Shown one piece after another: positions 7,366 to 15,886 of a stretch of 20,184 nt of DNA (positions within the stretch are counted from its first letter, which is position 1; each line of letters starts with the position of its first letter). A model generated the notes under the pieces. The model saw only the letters and a program-made list of their open reading frames with translations. It had not been told where the DNA came from and ran no database searches. The DNA is from Granulosicoccaceae bacterium (GTDB lineage Bacteria; Pseudomonadota; Gammaproteobacteria; DAOVJZ01), in the NCBI GenBank assembly GCA_030632035.1, contig DAOVJZ010000004.1, positions 1 through 20,184 of the forward strand, written 5' to 3'. A program made the position numbers and the translations under genes.

Positions 7366-8109
7366 ATGGATCGTATGCTTTACATTGCCATGAATGGAGC
7401 CAAGCAGACTATGACTGCACAGGCAATCACGGCAAACAATTTGGCCAATGTGAACTCAACTGGTTTTCGTGCCGATCTGGCGGCAATGATGAGTTTACCA
7501 GTCAGTGGCACCGGTTTTGCATCGCGTGTTTATTCTGAAACTGAAAATCCTGATGTTGACTTTCAATCAGGTGCAATCATCCCAACAGGTAATGAACTGG
7601 ATGTAGCAATTAGTGGTGACGGATGGCTCACAGTACAAACACCCGATGGTAACGAGGCCTATACCCGTGCTGGTAATCTGCAAGTGTCGGCACAAGGTGG
7701 GTTTCTAACAACCGTTAACGGGCTTCCACTTTTAGGTAATGGTGGTCCTGTTTCGATTCCACCCTATGAAAAAATAGAAATTGCATCTGATGGCACAATT
7801 TCTATTCTACCTGTTGGTCAGGAACCTGGTACGTTATCTGTTGTAGATCGTATTCGGCTAGTTAATCCAGCCAAAGAAGATTTGTTCAAGGGGACTGATG
7901 GTTTATTTCGTCACCGCAATAATGAAACAGCAATACCGGATATCAATGTCGCATTGTTAGGTGGTGCGCTGGAAAGCAGTAATGTAAACGCAGTGAGTGC
8001 TTTGGTGGATATGATTAATCAGGCACGTAGTTTTGAGATGCAAGTCAAAATGATGAAAACGGCTGATGAGAATGAACAGACATCGGCACGATTAATGCAA
8101 ATAAATTAA
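7366..8109 (+). CDS. flgF: FlgF, proximal rod protein
   Basis: This 247-residue rod subunit begins MDRMLYIAMNGAKQTMTAQAITANNLANVNSTGF, the FlgF version of the rod/hook N-terminal motif. It has the middle motif ISGDGWLTVQTPDGNEAYTRAGNLQVSAQG and the C-terminal helix GGALESSNVNAVSALVDMINQARSFEMQVKMMKTADE. Normal length. GAGG lies before the ATG. The 53-base gap to flgE shows no promoter. Confidence 0.97.
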   Translation: MDRMLYIAMNGAKQTMTAQAITANNLANVNSTGFRADLAAMMSLPVSGTGFASRVYSETENPDVDFQSGAIIPTGNELDVAISGDGWLTVQTPDGNEAYTRAGNLQVSAQGGFLTTVNGLPLLGNGGPVSIPPYEKIEIASDGTISILPVGQEPGTLSVVDRIRLVNPAKEDLFKGTDGLFRHRNNETAIPDINVALLGGALESSNVNAVSALVDMINQARSFEMQVKMMKTADENEQTSARLMQIN

Positions 8110-8117
8110 AAACCCGA

Positions 8118-8143
8118 TTATGTGACAGGATATTGTCACATGA
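8118..8143 (+). other. Intercistronic hairpin between flgF and flgG
   Basis: ATGTGACA (8120-8127) and TGTCACAT (8134-8141) are perfect eight-base arms around GGATAT. The stem can extend two more pairs (one G-T) to 8118-8143. It lies just after the flgF stop and eight bases before the GGAG ribosome site of flgG. There is no T-run, so it is unlikely to terminate. An mRNA processing or stability element, or a translation-tuning hairpin, fits better. Confidence 0.5.
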
Positions 8144-8161
8144 TGTTGATTGGAGAATATT

Positions 8162-8947
8162 ATGGAAAGAGCTTTATGGATTGGTAAAACAGGTCTTGAT
8201 GCCCAGCAAAACCGGCTGGCCGTTATTTCCAATAACCTTGCCAACGTTAATACCAATGGGTTTAAACGTGATAGAGCTGTATTCGAAGATCTGTTGTACC
8301 AGAATCTGAGACAGGTAGGTGGTTCGACTTCGCAGAGTACTGAGTTACCAACAGGTAAACGTCTGGGTACGGGTGTCAGGATTGTGGCAACCGAAAAGCT
8401 CCATACTCAAGGCAACGTTATTCAAACAGAAAACCAACTGGATATGGCGGTTAATGGCCGCGGTTTTTTTCAGATATTGTTACCCGATGGGTCAACAGCC
8501 TATACACGTGATGGTTCATTCCAGACAGATTCACAAGGACAGGTAGTCACATCATCTGGTTATCAATTACAGCCTGCTATTACTATTCCAACCGATGCCA
8601 TCAGTGTCACTATTGGCAGTGATGGTACTTTTTCATCACTATTACAGGGCAATCCAACACCCATTACCTTAGGTAATTTACAACTGGCTGATTTTGTTAA
8701 TCCGGCAGGTTTACAATCGGTTGGTGAAAATCTGTATCTGGAAACTTCATCCAGTAGTACAGCAACAACAGGGACGCCAGGGCAGAGTGGTTTGGGTGGA
8801 TTAATACAGGGCTCATTGGAAAGTTCGAACGTGAATGTGGTGGAAGAACTGGTCAATATGATCGAAACACAACGTGCGTATGAAATGAATTCCAAGGTGA
8901 TATCAACGGCCGATGGTATGTTGCGTTATGTAAGTAATAACCTGTAG
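8162..8947 (+). CDS. flgG: FlgG, distal rod protein
   Basis: This 261-residue distal rod subunit passes through the P and L rings and connects to the hook. An in-frame TTG exists at 8150, but the start is set at ATG 8162, which has GGAG six bases upstream and gives the family N-terminus MERALWIGKTGLDAQQNRLAVISNNLANVNTNGFKRDRAVFEDLLYQNLRQ. The middle motif VNGRGFFQILLPDGSTAYTRDGSF and the C-terminal GSLESSNVNVVEELVNMIETQRAYEMNSKVISTADGML are intact. The length equals the usual 260-262 residues. Confidence 0.98.
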   Translation: MERALWIGKTGLDAQQNRLAVISNNLANVNTNGFKRDRAVFEDLLYQNLRQVGGSTSQSTELPTGKRLGTGVRIVATEKLHTQGNVIQTENQLDMAVNGRGFFQILLPDGSTAYTRDGSFQTDSQGQVVTSSGYQLQPAITIPTDAISVTIGSDGTFSSLLQGNPTPITLGNLQLADFVNPAGLQSVGENLYLETSSSSTATTGTPGQSGLGGLIQGSLESSNVNVVEELVNMIETQRAYEMNSKVISTADGMLRYVSNNL

Positions 8948-8954
8948 TGGTAGT

Positions 8955-8966
8955 GCAGGAGTGACG
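8955..8966 (+). repeat. Degenerate half of a TAGGAGCG-type repeat before flgH
   Basis: GCAGGAGTGACG here matches GCAGGAGCGACG at 9701-9712 in 11 of 12 positions, but the second palindromic arm is missing. It may be a decayed remnant of the same repeat or chance similarity. Confidence 0.3.
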
Positions 8967-8985
8967 AGCAAGGTACAAAGATAAT

Positions 8986-9696
8986 ATGAACCAAAATATA
9001 ATCACATTGATAATCGCAATATTTCTGGTGCTGATAAGTGGATGCGCATCCGAGCAACTGGCGCGTGACCCGGAATATGCAGCAGTCAGACCTGCTGCAA
9101 TGAAGCCACAGGAATACAGTAATGGTTCAATCTATCAAGCCGGTTATGATATTCGTTTATATGAAGATCCGCGTGCGCGCAGGGTAGGAGATATCTTAAC
9201 TATTTTATTGATAGAACAAACTGATGCGAGTAAGTCAGCGACAACCAGTCTGGAAAAAGACACAACTAATTCAATTACAAACCCGACTATCCTTGGTTCA
9301 ACACCCAATTTTAATACGCCGGGCGTTCTTCCATTGGATAGCAACAGAAACAATAACCTGGGAACCAGCCTGGGATCGGCTCATGATTTTGAAGGGGAGG
9401 GTAAAAGTGCCCAGAGCAACAGTTTGAGCGGCAGTCTTTCTGTCACCGTGGTTGAAGTACTGCCTAATGGAAATCTGGTTGTGCGGGGAGAGAAGATTCT
9501 TTCCCTGAATCAGGGTGATGAATATGTGCGTGTTTCAGGCATTGTACGGACACAGGATGTAACATCCACGAATACGGTGTTATCAACACAAATTGCCGAT
9601 GCCCATATCTCTTATGGTGGTAGTGGCATGGTTGCTGATAGTAATAAACTGGGTTGGTTGGCAAGATTCTTTGTCAGCGCAATTATGCCATTTTAA
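8986..9696 (+). CDS. flgH: FlgH, L-ring lipoprotein
   Basis: This 236-residue outer-membrane lipoprotein forms the L ring around the rod. The signal peptide is short and hydrophobic and ends in the lipobox LISGC, so C20 would be the lipidated residue. Family motifs: SIYQAGYDIRLYEDPRARRVGDILTILLIEQTDASKSA and, in the C-terminal half, LSVTVVEVLPNGNLVVRGEKILSLNQGDEYVRVSGIVR, closing with LARFFVSAIMPF. The ribosome site is weak (AAGG, about 14 bases upstream), and the short gap to flgG contains a fragment resembling the repeat found after flgH. Confidence 0.97.
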   Translation: MNQNIITLIIAIFLVLISGCASEQLARDPEYAAVRPAAMKPQEYSNGSIYQAGYDIRLYEDPRARRVGDILTILLIEQTDASKSATTSLEKDTTNSITNPTILGSTPNFNTPGVLPLDSNRNNNLGTSLGSAHDFEGEGKSAQSNSLSGSLSVTVVEVLPNGNLVVRGEKILSLNQGDEYVRVSGIVRTQDVTSTNTVLSTQIADAHISYGGSGMVADSNKLGWLARFFVSAIMPF

Positions 9697-9700
9697 AAAT

Positions 9701-9727
9701 GCAGGAGCGACGGCCTCCGTCGCGATA
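9701..9727 (+). repeat. REP-like palindromic repeat between flgH and flgI
   Basis: A GCAGGA head is followed by GCGACGG (9707-9713), CCT, CCGTCGC (9717-9723) and GATAG: perfect seven-base GC-rich arms on a three-base loop. This head-plus-palindrome form is a widespread intergenic repeat type in Gammaproteobacteria. It lies inside the operon between two ring genes. The downstream bases are not a T-run (AT then GAAAAGG), so full termination is unlikely, but it may shield upstream mRNA from 3' exonucleases. Confidence 0.65.
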
Positions 9728-9744
9728 GAAAAGGCAGAGTCGGT

Positions 9745-10872
9745 ATGATGAAAACTAGATTAAACAAAACACCATGGTTCCAGGGAATTCTTGCCTTGCT
9801 GTTATTCCTGTTTATAGGCATTGCTCAGGCAGAGCGTATCAAAGACATCACTTCTGTTGCCGGCGTGCGTAGTAACCAGTTGATTGGTTATGGTCTTGTT
9901 GTTGGCTTGAATGGTACTGGTGATCAGACTACTCAAACACCATTTACAATCCAAAGTATCAAAAGCATGCTGGCTCAATTTGGTGTCACATTGCCACCGG
10001 ATGCAAATCCACAGTTAAAAAATATTGCCGCTGTTGTTGTACATGCCAACTTACCTGCCTTCGCTAAAGTGGGTCAGACCATTGATATCACCGTTTCATC
10101 ACTGGGTAATGCAAAGAGTTTGCGCGGTGGCAGTTTGTTGATGGCACCCTTAAAAGGTGCTGACAATAAAGTGTATGCTATGGCGCAGGGTAATCTGGTC
10201 GTAGGTGGCTTTGGCGTATCAGGTAATGATGGTTCCAGTATTACAGTTAATATTCCGAGTGTTGGTCGAATTCCTAACGGTGCAACAGTTGAACGCACCG
10301 TGCAAACATCGTTTGCACAAAATGGCCCTTTAATTTTGAATTTACATACAGCTGATTTTACAACTGCGATTCGTGTATCCGATGTTATCAACGAGTCAGT
10401 TGGAAAAGGCTCGGCCAAGGCTATCGATGCAACAAGCATTCGTGTTAGCGCGCCTTACACACCGGAACAACGTGTTGCTTTTATTTCGTTAATCGAAAAC
10501 CTGAAGGTCAATCCGGGACAAGCAGCCGCCAAGGTGATTATTAATTCACGTACCGGTACTGTTGTGATCGGTCAGAATGTACGCGTTATGCCGGCGGCTA
10601 TTTCACATGGTAATTTGACGGTAACGATTACATCTAAACCAATTGTAAGCCAGCCCGGCCCCTTGGCAGGTGGCAGTACCGTCGTTGTGCCAACGACAGA
10701 CATTGAAGTGAAACAGGAAAAGAAACGGATGTTCCTGCTGGATGCAGGTGTTTCACTTAATGAAGTAGTACAGGCAGTCAATCAGGTCGGAGCCGCACCG
10801 GGTGATTTAGTGGCAATACTGGAAGCATTAAAAGAATCGGGTGCGTTAAAGGCCGAGTTAATTATTATTTAG
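9745..10872 (+). CDS. flgI: FlgI, P-ring protein
   Basis: This 375-residue periplasmic protein forms the P ring in the peptidoglycan layer; its assembly needs FlgA. A Sec signal peptide spans residues 1-29, with hydrophobic core ILALLLFLFIGI and likely cleavage AQA-ER. The mature start ERIKDITSVAGVRSNQLIGYGLVVGLNGTGDQT is the family signature, and the C-terminus LNEVVQAVNQVGAAPGDLVAILEALKESGALKAELIII is typical. Two ATGs in a row (9745 and 9748) could serve as start; AAGGCAGAG precedes both. No anomalies. Confidence 0.98.
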   Translation: MMKTRLNKTPWFQGILALLLFLFIGIAQAERIKDITSVAGVRSNQLIGYGLVVGLNGTGDQTTQTPFTIQSIKSMLAQFGVTLPPDANPQLKNIAAVVVHANLPAFAKVGQTIDITVSSLGNAKSLRGGSLLMAPLKGADNKVYAMAQGNLVVGGFGVSGNDGSSITVNIPSVGRIPNGATVERTVQTSFAQNGPLILNLHTADFTTAIRVSDVINESVGKGSAKAIDATSIRVSAPYTPEQRVAFISLIENLKVNPGQAAAKVIINSRTGTVVIGQNVRVMPAAISHGNLTVTITSKPIVSQPGPLAGGSTVVVPTTDIEVKQEKKRMFLLDAGVSLNEVVQAVNQVGAAPGDLVAILEALKESGALKAELIII

Positions 10873-10881
10873 GTGTAGAGC

Positions 10882-11841
10882 ATGAAACCCATTGTTGCCG
10901 ATGCTGATGTTTATACCGACTTTAACGGGTTGGCACAACTGCGTCGTGACGTACGTAACGAATCACCTGAAGCAATCGCAAAGGTTGCCGAACAATTTGA
11001 GGCTTTGTTTTTGCAAATGATGTTAAAAAGTATGCGTGATGCCAGTTTTGGTGATGAAATCTTTGATTCATCGCAGAGCGATATGTATCGAGATATGTTT
11101 GATCAACAAATTGCGATTACGTTATCAAAGCGTCGTGGTTTGGGATTGGCGGATATGCTGGAACGACAATTATCGAAGGGTGCAGATTCTATGAATGTTA
11201 ATCCCAAACAGGATGCAGACAACACATTGGCGATGTTACGTCGTAATGCATTGTCTGATGTTCAGCCAGCTATGCCATTTAATCCGGCACCACAGAAAAA
11301 TACCCATGACATATATAAATCTAAACAGCATTTTATAGAAGGTGTATGGCCTCATGCACAACATGCAGCAGAATCGTTAGGTGTTGATCCAGCCGTGTTG
11401 GTTGCACAAGCCGCACTGGAAACAGGGTGGGGCAAACATTCTATGAAATATTCAAATGGTGAGCAAAGTCATAATCTGTTTGGTATCAAGGCAGATAGTC
11501 GTTGGCAGGGAAGAACAGTTTCTGTCATGACAACCGAATATGCTGATGGTGTGGTTAGCCGTCAGCGCGCAAATTTCCGTGCTTATAATTCTCCCAAAGA
11601 GAGTTTTGATGACTATGTGAATTTCATCAAGGACAGCCCCCGTTATCAGGAGGCGCTGGGTCAGGGACACAATGCCTACGGTTATATCCGTGAATTACAA
11701 GAGGCTGGATATGCCACCGATCCTGCTTATGCTAATAAAATCATGCATATACTAAAGGGAGATACTTTTAGTAGTGTACTAAATGACTTAAATATTAGTA
11801 AAAACGGGCCGATAAATAATACAAAGGATAAGGCAGGATGA
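10882..11841 (+). CDS. flgJ: FlgJ, rod-capping protein with peptidoglycan hydrolase domain
   Basis: This 319-residue protein caps the growing rod and opens a hole in peptidoglycan. The N-terminal rod-binding domain (about 1-105) contains EQFEALFLQMMLKSMRDASFGDEIFDSSQSDMYRDMFDQQIA. A linker follows. The C-terminal glucosaminidase/muramidase domain (about 150-305) carries LVAQAALETGWGKH with E180, which lines up with the catalytic glutamate of the family, and NLFGIKADSRWQG and FRAYNSPKESFDDYVNFI. So this is the two-domain type, not the short cap-only form. The last 18 codons also encode a consensus sigma-28 promoter for flgKL. Confidence 0.97.
   Translation: MKPIVADADVYTDFNGLAQLRRDVRNESPEAIAKVAEQFEALFLQMMLKSMRDASFGDEIFDSSQSDMYRDMFDQQIAITLSKRRGLGLADMLERQLSKGADSMNVNPKQDADNTLAMLRRNALSDVQPAMPFNPAPQKNTHDIYKSKQHFIEGVWPHAQHAAESLGVDPAVLVAQAALETGWGKHSMKYSNGEQSHNLFGIKADSRWQGRTVSVMTTEYADGVVSRQRANFRAYNSPKESFDDYVNFIKDSPRYQEALGQGHNAYGYIRELQEAGYATDPAYANKIMHILKGDTFSSVLNDLNISKNGPINNTKDKAG
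11789..11815 (+). promoter_or_regulatory. Consensus sigma-28 (FliA) promoter of flgKL inside flgJ
   Basis: TAAA (11789-11792), exactly 15 bases, then GCCGATAA (11808-11815): identical to the sigma-28 consensus at all twelve defined positions. Predicted start near 11822, about 50 bases before the flgK ATG. It lies within the final codons of flgJ, so hook-junction proteins can be made as late genes even though they sit at the end of the sigma-54 operon. Confidence 0.88.
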
Positions 11842-11871
11842 GAAACTCAGACTGTATCCTGGAGGTGATTT

Positions 11872-14166
11872 ATGGCTGATCCGTTAAGTACGGCAGTATC
11901 TGGACTACTTGCTGTCCAACGTTCGCTTGCCACGGTGAGTCATAACATTTCCAACGTCAATACTGAAGGCTATAGTCGTCAGCGCGTAGAAAATTCCACA
12001 CGTATACCAGAATTCACAGGTGTTGGTTATATTGGAACCGGTGTTAAAACTGATACCGTTCAACGCACATTTAATAATTTTATTTATGAGCAGGTAGTGA
12101 CAGCCTCTTCTTCTTTCAATCAGGAAGACAGCTTTGTTGCGATGATTAACCAGATAGATAATATGCTAGCTGATCCTAATACCGGATTAAGTGCATCACT
12201 GGAGCGGTTTTTTAGTGCAGCACAGGATGTGGCCGATGATCCTACATCAATCCCTGCCAGACAGGCACTGATTAGCGAAGGTGATGCACTGGTTAATAAT
12301 TTTCAGATATTTGATCAACGTTTTGATGATATCAGCACAACTATTAATAATACTATTGAGGCAACAACAGAAGATATAAATTCACTGGCTCTGGATATTG
12401 CATCGGTTAATAAAGCGATTACAGAAACCAGAGGTTCGATTAATGATCAACCCCCTAATGATCTGCTCGACAAGCGTGATTTATTGATTAAACAATTAGC
12501 TGAATTGGTTTCTGTTGATACCTTTGAGCAGGATGATGGCGCAATAAATGTATTTATTGGTAAAGGGCAATCACTGGTAGTAGGCATTAATGCACAACAG
12601 CTATTTACTACACTGGATCCACTCGATCCAAGCCGCCTTGAAGTAGGTGTCAAGCTGGGTACATCTTCCAATGTAAATGTCATTTCTGAATTTTTAACTG
12701 GCGGTTCATTAGGTGGAGCGTTGAGTTTTAGAAAAAATGTATTGGATGATGTGATTTCAGAAGTGGGCCGGGTCGCATTGGGTCTATCAACTGATTTTAA
12801 TACACAGCATCGTCTGGGACAGGATCTGAACAGTGTTCTGGGCGAAAACTTTTTTACTGTTTCTGCGACCAAGGTTGTTGCAAGTACCAATAATTTAGTC
12901 AGTTCCGGTATCAGTGTGGCAATTTCTGATGTTAACCTGCTTGAACCAAGCGATTATGAACTCACTTACAATGGAAGCAATCAATTTACATTAATCCGAA
13001 TTACTGATGGGACTGTAACCAGTATTGATACAGGTGGAGTATATCCTTATACCAGCTCGGTCATTGATGGATTTACTATTGATATCAATGCGGCTCCTTC
13101 ACAAGGGGATATCTTTTTATTACGGACAACTTCCTATGCTGCACAGGATCTTGGTCTTGCTATTACTGATGCTCAGGATGTGGCGGCAGCGGTTCCAATT
13201 CGTACCAATGCCTCACTCAATAATACCGGCGATGCAGTGATTGATTCCGGGCTGGTGACAGATCGGGCCAGTTTTGTGAGTGATACCTACACTATACATA
13301 TGGCCGATAATGCCAATGCGACGACTGGTGGTGGAGTGGGTGCGATTACCGAGGATGGTGATAGCACCGTGCAATATGAACTTAGCATTAATGGTAACCT
13401 CATTTATACTCAGGGTGAAGGTGATCCAGTATTGGCCAATTTGACGGCACTGGCAGCAGAGGTTAACGCTGATGTTTCCACTACTGGAGTCAGGGCATAT
13501 GTCGATGCAGCAGGTACAACTATGTATCTGGTTAATGACCCTCCTACGGCATTACCGATCACTGTTACTGAAACCTTAAACACTACAGCAGGTGTGGTGG
13601 AGGATGCTGATATTATAACCGGATATTTTGGTTCGGGGTTGACAGGTTCGACAACACCAAGTGCAACTATTACATTCAGTCAGCCCGCCAATGATTACAT
13701 CGTGATTGACAGCGGAAACAATGTTGAAGCCAGCGGTACTTATACCCCAGGCAATAATATTACCTTTAACGGTATTCAAGTCAGTATTACCGATACGGCC
13801 AATCTTGGAGATCAGTTTACTGTGTTACCTAATACAGGTGGTGTGAGCGATAACCGCAATGCCTTGTCACTTTCCGCCCTGCAAACAAACAGAAACCTGG
13901 ATAATGGTAGTTCTACTTATCAGAGTGCTTATGGCAAAATGGTGGCCACAGTCGGTATCCAGACAAGACAGGCAGAAATCACGCGCGATGCCAATGAAGC
14001 CTTGCTATTTCAGGCCGAAGAAGCGCATTCTTCCTTATCGGGTGTCAACCTGGATGAAGAAGCCGCCAATATGATTAAATTTCAGCAATCCTATCAGGCT
14101 ATTGCACAGGTTATAGCCACCACTGATCTCATTTTCCAGACATTGATTAATGCAGTATCGAGGTAA
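11872..14166 (+). CDS. flgK: FlgK, hook-filament junction protein 1
   Basis: This 764-residue junction protein is exported with the help of FlgN and forms the first layer between hook and filament. N-terminal signature: MADPLSTAVSGLLAVQRSLATVSHNISNVNTEGYSRQRVE. C-terminal signature: EEAHSSLSGVNLDEEAANMIKFQQSYQAIAQVIATTDLIFQTLI. A full Shine-Dalgarno (GGAGGTGAT, 11861-11869) suggests strong translation. It is much longer than the roughly 550-residue enteric FlgK. The extra part is the central exposed region, including residues 451-654, which are clearly related to residues 201-402 of FlgL next door. Within that stretch the piece around YELSINGNLIYTQ...GVRAYV resembles the flagellin hook IN motif family. 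Ser/Thr/Asn-rich surface domains like these could carry glycans. Confidence 0.97.
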   Translation: MADPLSTAVSGLLAVQRSLATVSHNISNVNTEGYSRQRVENSTRIPEFTGVGYIGTGVKTDTVQRTFNNFIYEQVVTASSSFNQEDSFVAMINQIDNMLADPNTGLSASLERFFSAAQDVADDPTSIPARQALISEGDALVNNFQIFDQRFDDISTTINNTIEATTEDINSLALDIASVNKAITETRGSINDQPPNDLLDKRDLLIKQLAELVSVDTFEQDDGAINVFIGKGQSLVVGINAQQLFTTLDPLDPSRLEVGVKLGTSSNVNVISEFLTGGSLGGALSFRKNVLDDVISEVGRVALGLSTDFNTQHRLGQDLNSVLGENFFTVSATKVVASTNNLVSSGISVAISDVNLLEPSDYELTYNGSNQFTLIRITDGTVTSIDTGGVYPYTSSVIDGFTIDINAAPSQGDIFLLRTTSYAAQDLGLAITDAQDVAAAVPIRTNASLNNTGDAVIDSGLVTDRASFVSDTYTIHMADNANATTGGGVGAITEDGDSTVQYELSINGNLIYTQGEGDPVLANLTALAAEVNADVSTTGVRAYVDAAGTTMYLVNDPPTALPITVTETLNTTAGVVEDADIITGYFGSGLTGSTTPSATITFSQPANDYIVIDSGNNVEASGTYTPGNNITFNGIQVSITDTANLGDQFTVLPNTGGVSDNRNALSLSALQTNRNLDNGSSTYQSAYGKMVATVGIQTRQAEITRDANEALLFQAEEAHSSLSGVNLDEEAANMIKFQQSYQAIAQVIATTDLIFQTLINAVSR

Positions 14167-14171
14167 AGGTT

Positions 14172-15737
14172 ATGAGAATATCGAGTAACCAGATGCAGTT
14201 ACAGGGGTTGAATTCACTTTTGCAACAACAGGCAAAGCTGATCGACTCCCAACTGAAATTATCGACAGGCAAAAGAATCAATACCCCCTCAGATGATCCT
14301 GTTGGTTCTGCCGCCGTCCTGAATATTTCACAGCAATTAAAAATCATCGCACAGTATACGGAAAATGCCGAAACAGCCAAGGAACGCCAACAACTGGAAG
14401 AAAGTGTCTTAATAAGTGTTGGAAACGTAATAAGACGGGCCAAGGAATTGGCAATAACAGGCAGTAATTCACCAGTGGGTAGCGGAGGCCGGGCAGATAT
14501 TGCGCTGGAAATCAGGCAACGTTTATCCGAGCTTGCCGATCTGGCAAACACAACTGATGCCAATGGTGAATATATCTTTGCCGGATTTCAGGGACACACA
14601 AAACCCTTTAGTGCCAATCTGGATGGTACCTACACTTATAATGGTGATCAGAATCAGCGTTTCTTGCAGATAAGTTCAGATAGACAAGTTGCAGATCGTG
14701 ATGCAGGTTCTGATGTTTTTCAGCGCATTAAAGATGGTAATGGCACATTTTCAGTTATTGATAATGCCAATAACACAGGTAACAGCATTATTAATACCGG
14801 TAATGTTTCTGATATCACAGCCATTGATGGTGATACCTATAGTCTGATATTTGGAGAGGATACGACTGCAACGACAGCTAATGTTGCCGGCTTTTCCTTT
14901 AATGATGATTTGGCTACCCCTGACCTGATCGACTATACGTTAGATATTAATGGAACAACTGTATATTCTATTGATGAAGCAGATACACCAGTGTCAACAC
15001 TTCAGGGTTTAGCGGATGAAATTAATAATGATGTGGGTACAACTGGTGTACGTGCCTATGTAAATGGTGGCCAGCTCTTCCTGGCAAATGACTCGCCTTC
15101 AAGCACAGATATTGTGGTGACCGAGACCATGGCTGGATTTAGTGATGCACTTGATAATATAGATACTTTTTTTGGCAATAACCTGACCGCAACTGATACC
15201 AGCAAAAGCATTACATACAATGCTGCCTCTGCTGCCAACTATATTGTACTGGATAGCAGTAACAACATAGAAACAACGGGTGCTTATGTATCAGAAGGTT
15301 CAATTACTTTTAATGGTATTACCACCAGTGTTAAAAATGATCCCAACAATGGTGATCGATTTACTATTAGCCCAAGTAAAAACCGGGATATATTCACTAC
15401 CCTGAATGATCTGGCACAGGCATTGGAAACAGGAGGTGGTGGCACCACAGAAACAAATGCTTTTAATACTATTAACCGCATGCTACTCGAACTGGATAAT
15501 GCCGAAAACAATATCCTCACTATCCGGGCGGGGGTTGGTGGCCGCCTGAACACCATTGATGATCAAAAAAACTTCAATACAGATTTTTCTTTAAATCTGG
15601 AAGCAAATCGTTCCAGACTGGAAGACCTGGATTACACCTCTGCTATCACTGAATTTGAGCAATTAATGACAGGATTGCAAGCGGCACAAGCCTCTTTTGC
15701 GAGAATACAGGGATTGTCTTTGTTTAATTATCTTTAA
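14172..15737 (+). CDS. flgL: FlgL, hook-filament junction protein 3
   Basis: This 521-residue protein forms the second junction layer, on which flagellin polymerises. N-terminal flagellin-like domain: MRISSNQMQLQGLNSLLQQQAKLIDSQLKLSTGKRINTPSDDPVGSAAVLNISQQL. C-terminal flagellin-like helix: NRSRLEDLDYTSAITEFEQLMTGLQAAQASFARIQGLSLFNYL. It is well above the roughly 320 residues of enteric FlgL because of a central insert (about 201-402) that aligns with FlgK 451-654 at nearly the same length. Five bases separate it from flgK; AAAGG overlaps the flgK stop. The insert is not frameshifted or repeated at DNA level, so the shared region is old. Confidence 0.96.
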   Translation: MRISSNQMQLQGLNSLLQQQAKLIDSQLKLSTGKRINTPSDDPVGSAAVLNISQQLKIIAQYTENAETAKERQQLEESVLISVGNVIRRAKELAITGSNSPVGSGGRADIALEIRQRLSELADLANTTDANGEYIFAGFQGHTKPFSANLDGTYTYNGDQNQRFLQISSDRQVADRDAGSDVFQRIKDGNGTFSVIDNANNTGNSIINTGNVSDITAIDGDTYSLIFGEDTTATTANVAGFSFNDDLATPDLIDYTLDINGTTVYSIDEADTPVSTLQGLADEINNDVGTTGVRAYVNGGQLFLANDSPSSTDIVVTETMAGFSDALDNIDTFFGNNLTATDTSKSITYNAASAANYIVLDSSNNIETTGAYVSEGSITFNGITTSVKNDPNNGDRFTISPSKNRDIFTTLNDLAQALETGGGGTTETNAFNTINRMLLELDNAENNILTIRAGVGGRLNTIDDQKNFNTDFSLNLEANRSRLEDLDYTSAITEFEQLMTGLQAAQASFARIQGLSLFNYL

Positions 15738-15761
15738 GATAGATAGTTAATAACCTGATAA
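15735..15761 (+). promoter_or_regulatory. Possible sigma-28 promoter for the glycosylation gene
   Basis: TAAG (15735-15738), exactly 15 bases, then CCTGATAA (15754-15761): three of four -35 positions and six of eight -10 positions match TAAA-N15-GCCGATAA, with the same TAAG variant as the cheV promoter. The -35 overlaps the flgL stop codon. Predicted start near 15768 leaves a leader of about 119 bases. Weaker than the flgK and fliC sites, and chance matches at this level are possible in AT-rich DNA. Confidence 0.4.
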
Positions 15762-15886
15762 GCCTTTATAGTTTTCCTCAGCCAGATGTGTCCGTGGATC
15801 ATTTTGGGTTCAGGTAATTACCCTATGGTGTGAAATAAGGCAATTCTGACTATTATTATCTAATATCAAAGTATGAGTTATTTCCT

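Noticed and set aside
8121..8140. TGTGA...TCACA as a CRP/Vfr binding site between flgF and flgG
   Set aside because: The half-sites are 10 bases apart instead of the required 6, and the position is inside an operon with no promoter. An RNA hairpin is the better reading.
12447..12890. 147-codon open frame antisense to flgK
   Set aside because: Shadow of a biased codon pattern in flgK; the same applies to the antisense frames at 5168-5620, 10074-10439 and 14147-14563.
15804..15829. GGTAATTACC palindrome as an operator or promoter before the glycosylation gene
   Set aside because: A perfect ten-base palindrome but not part of any recognised site, and the neighbouring -35/-10-like words have a spacer of only 14 bases.
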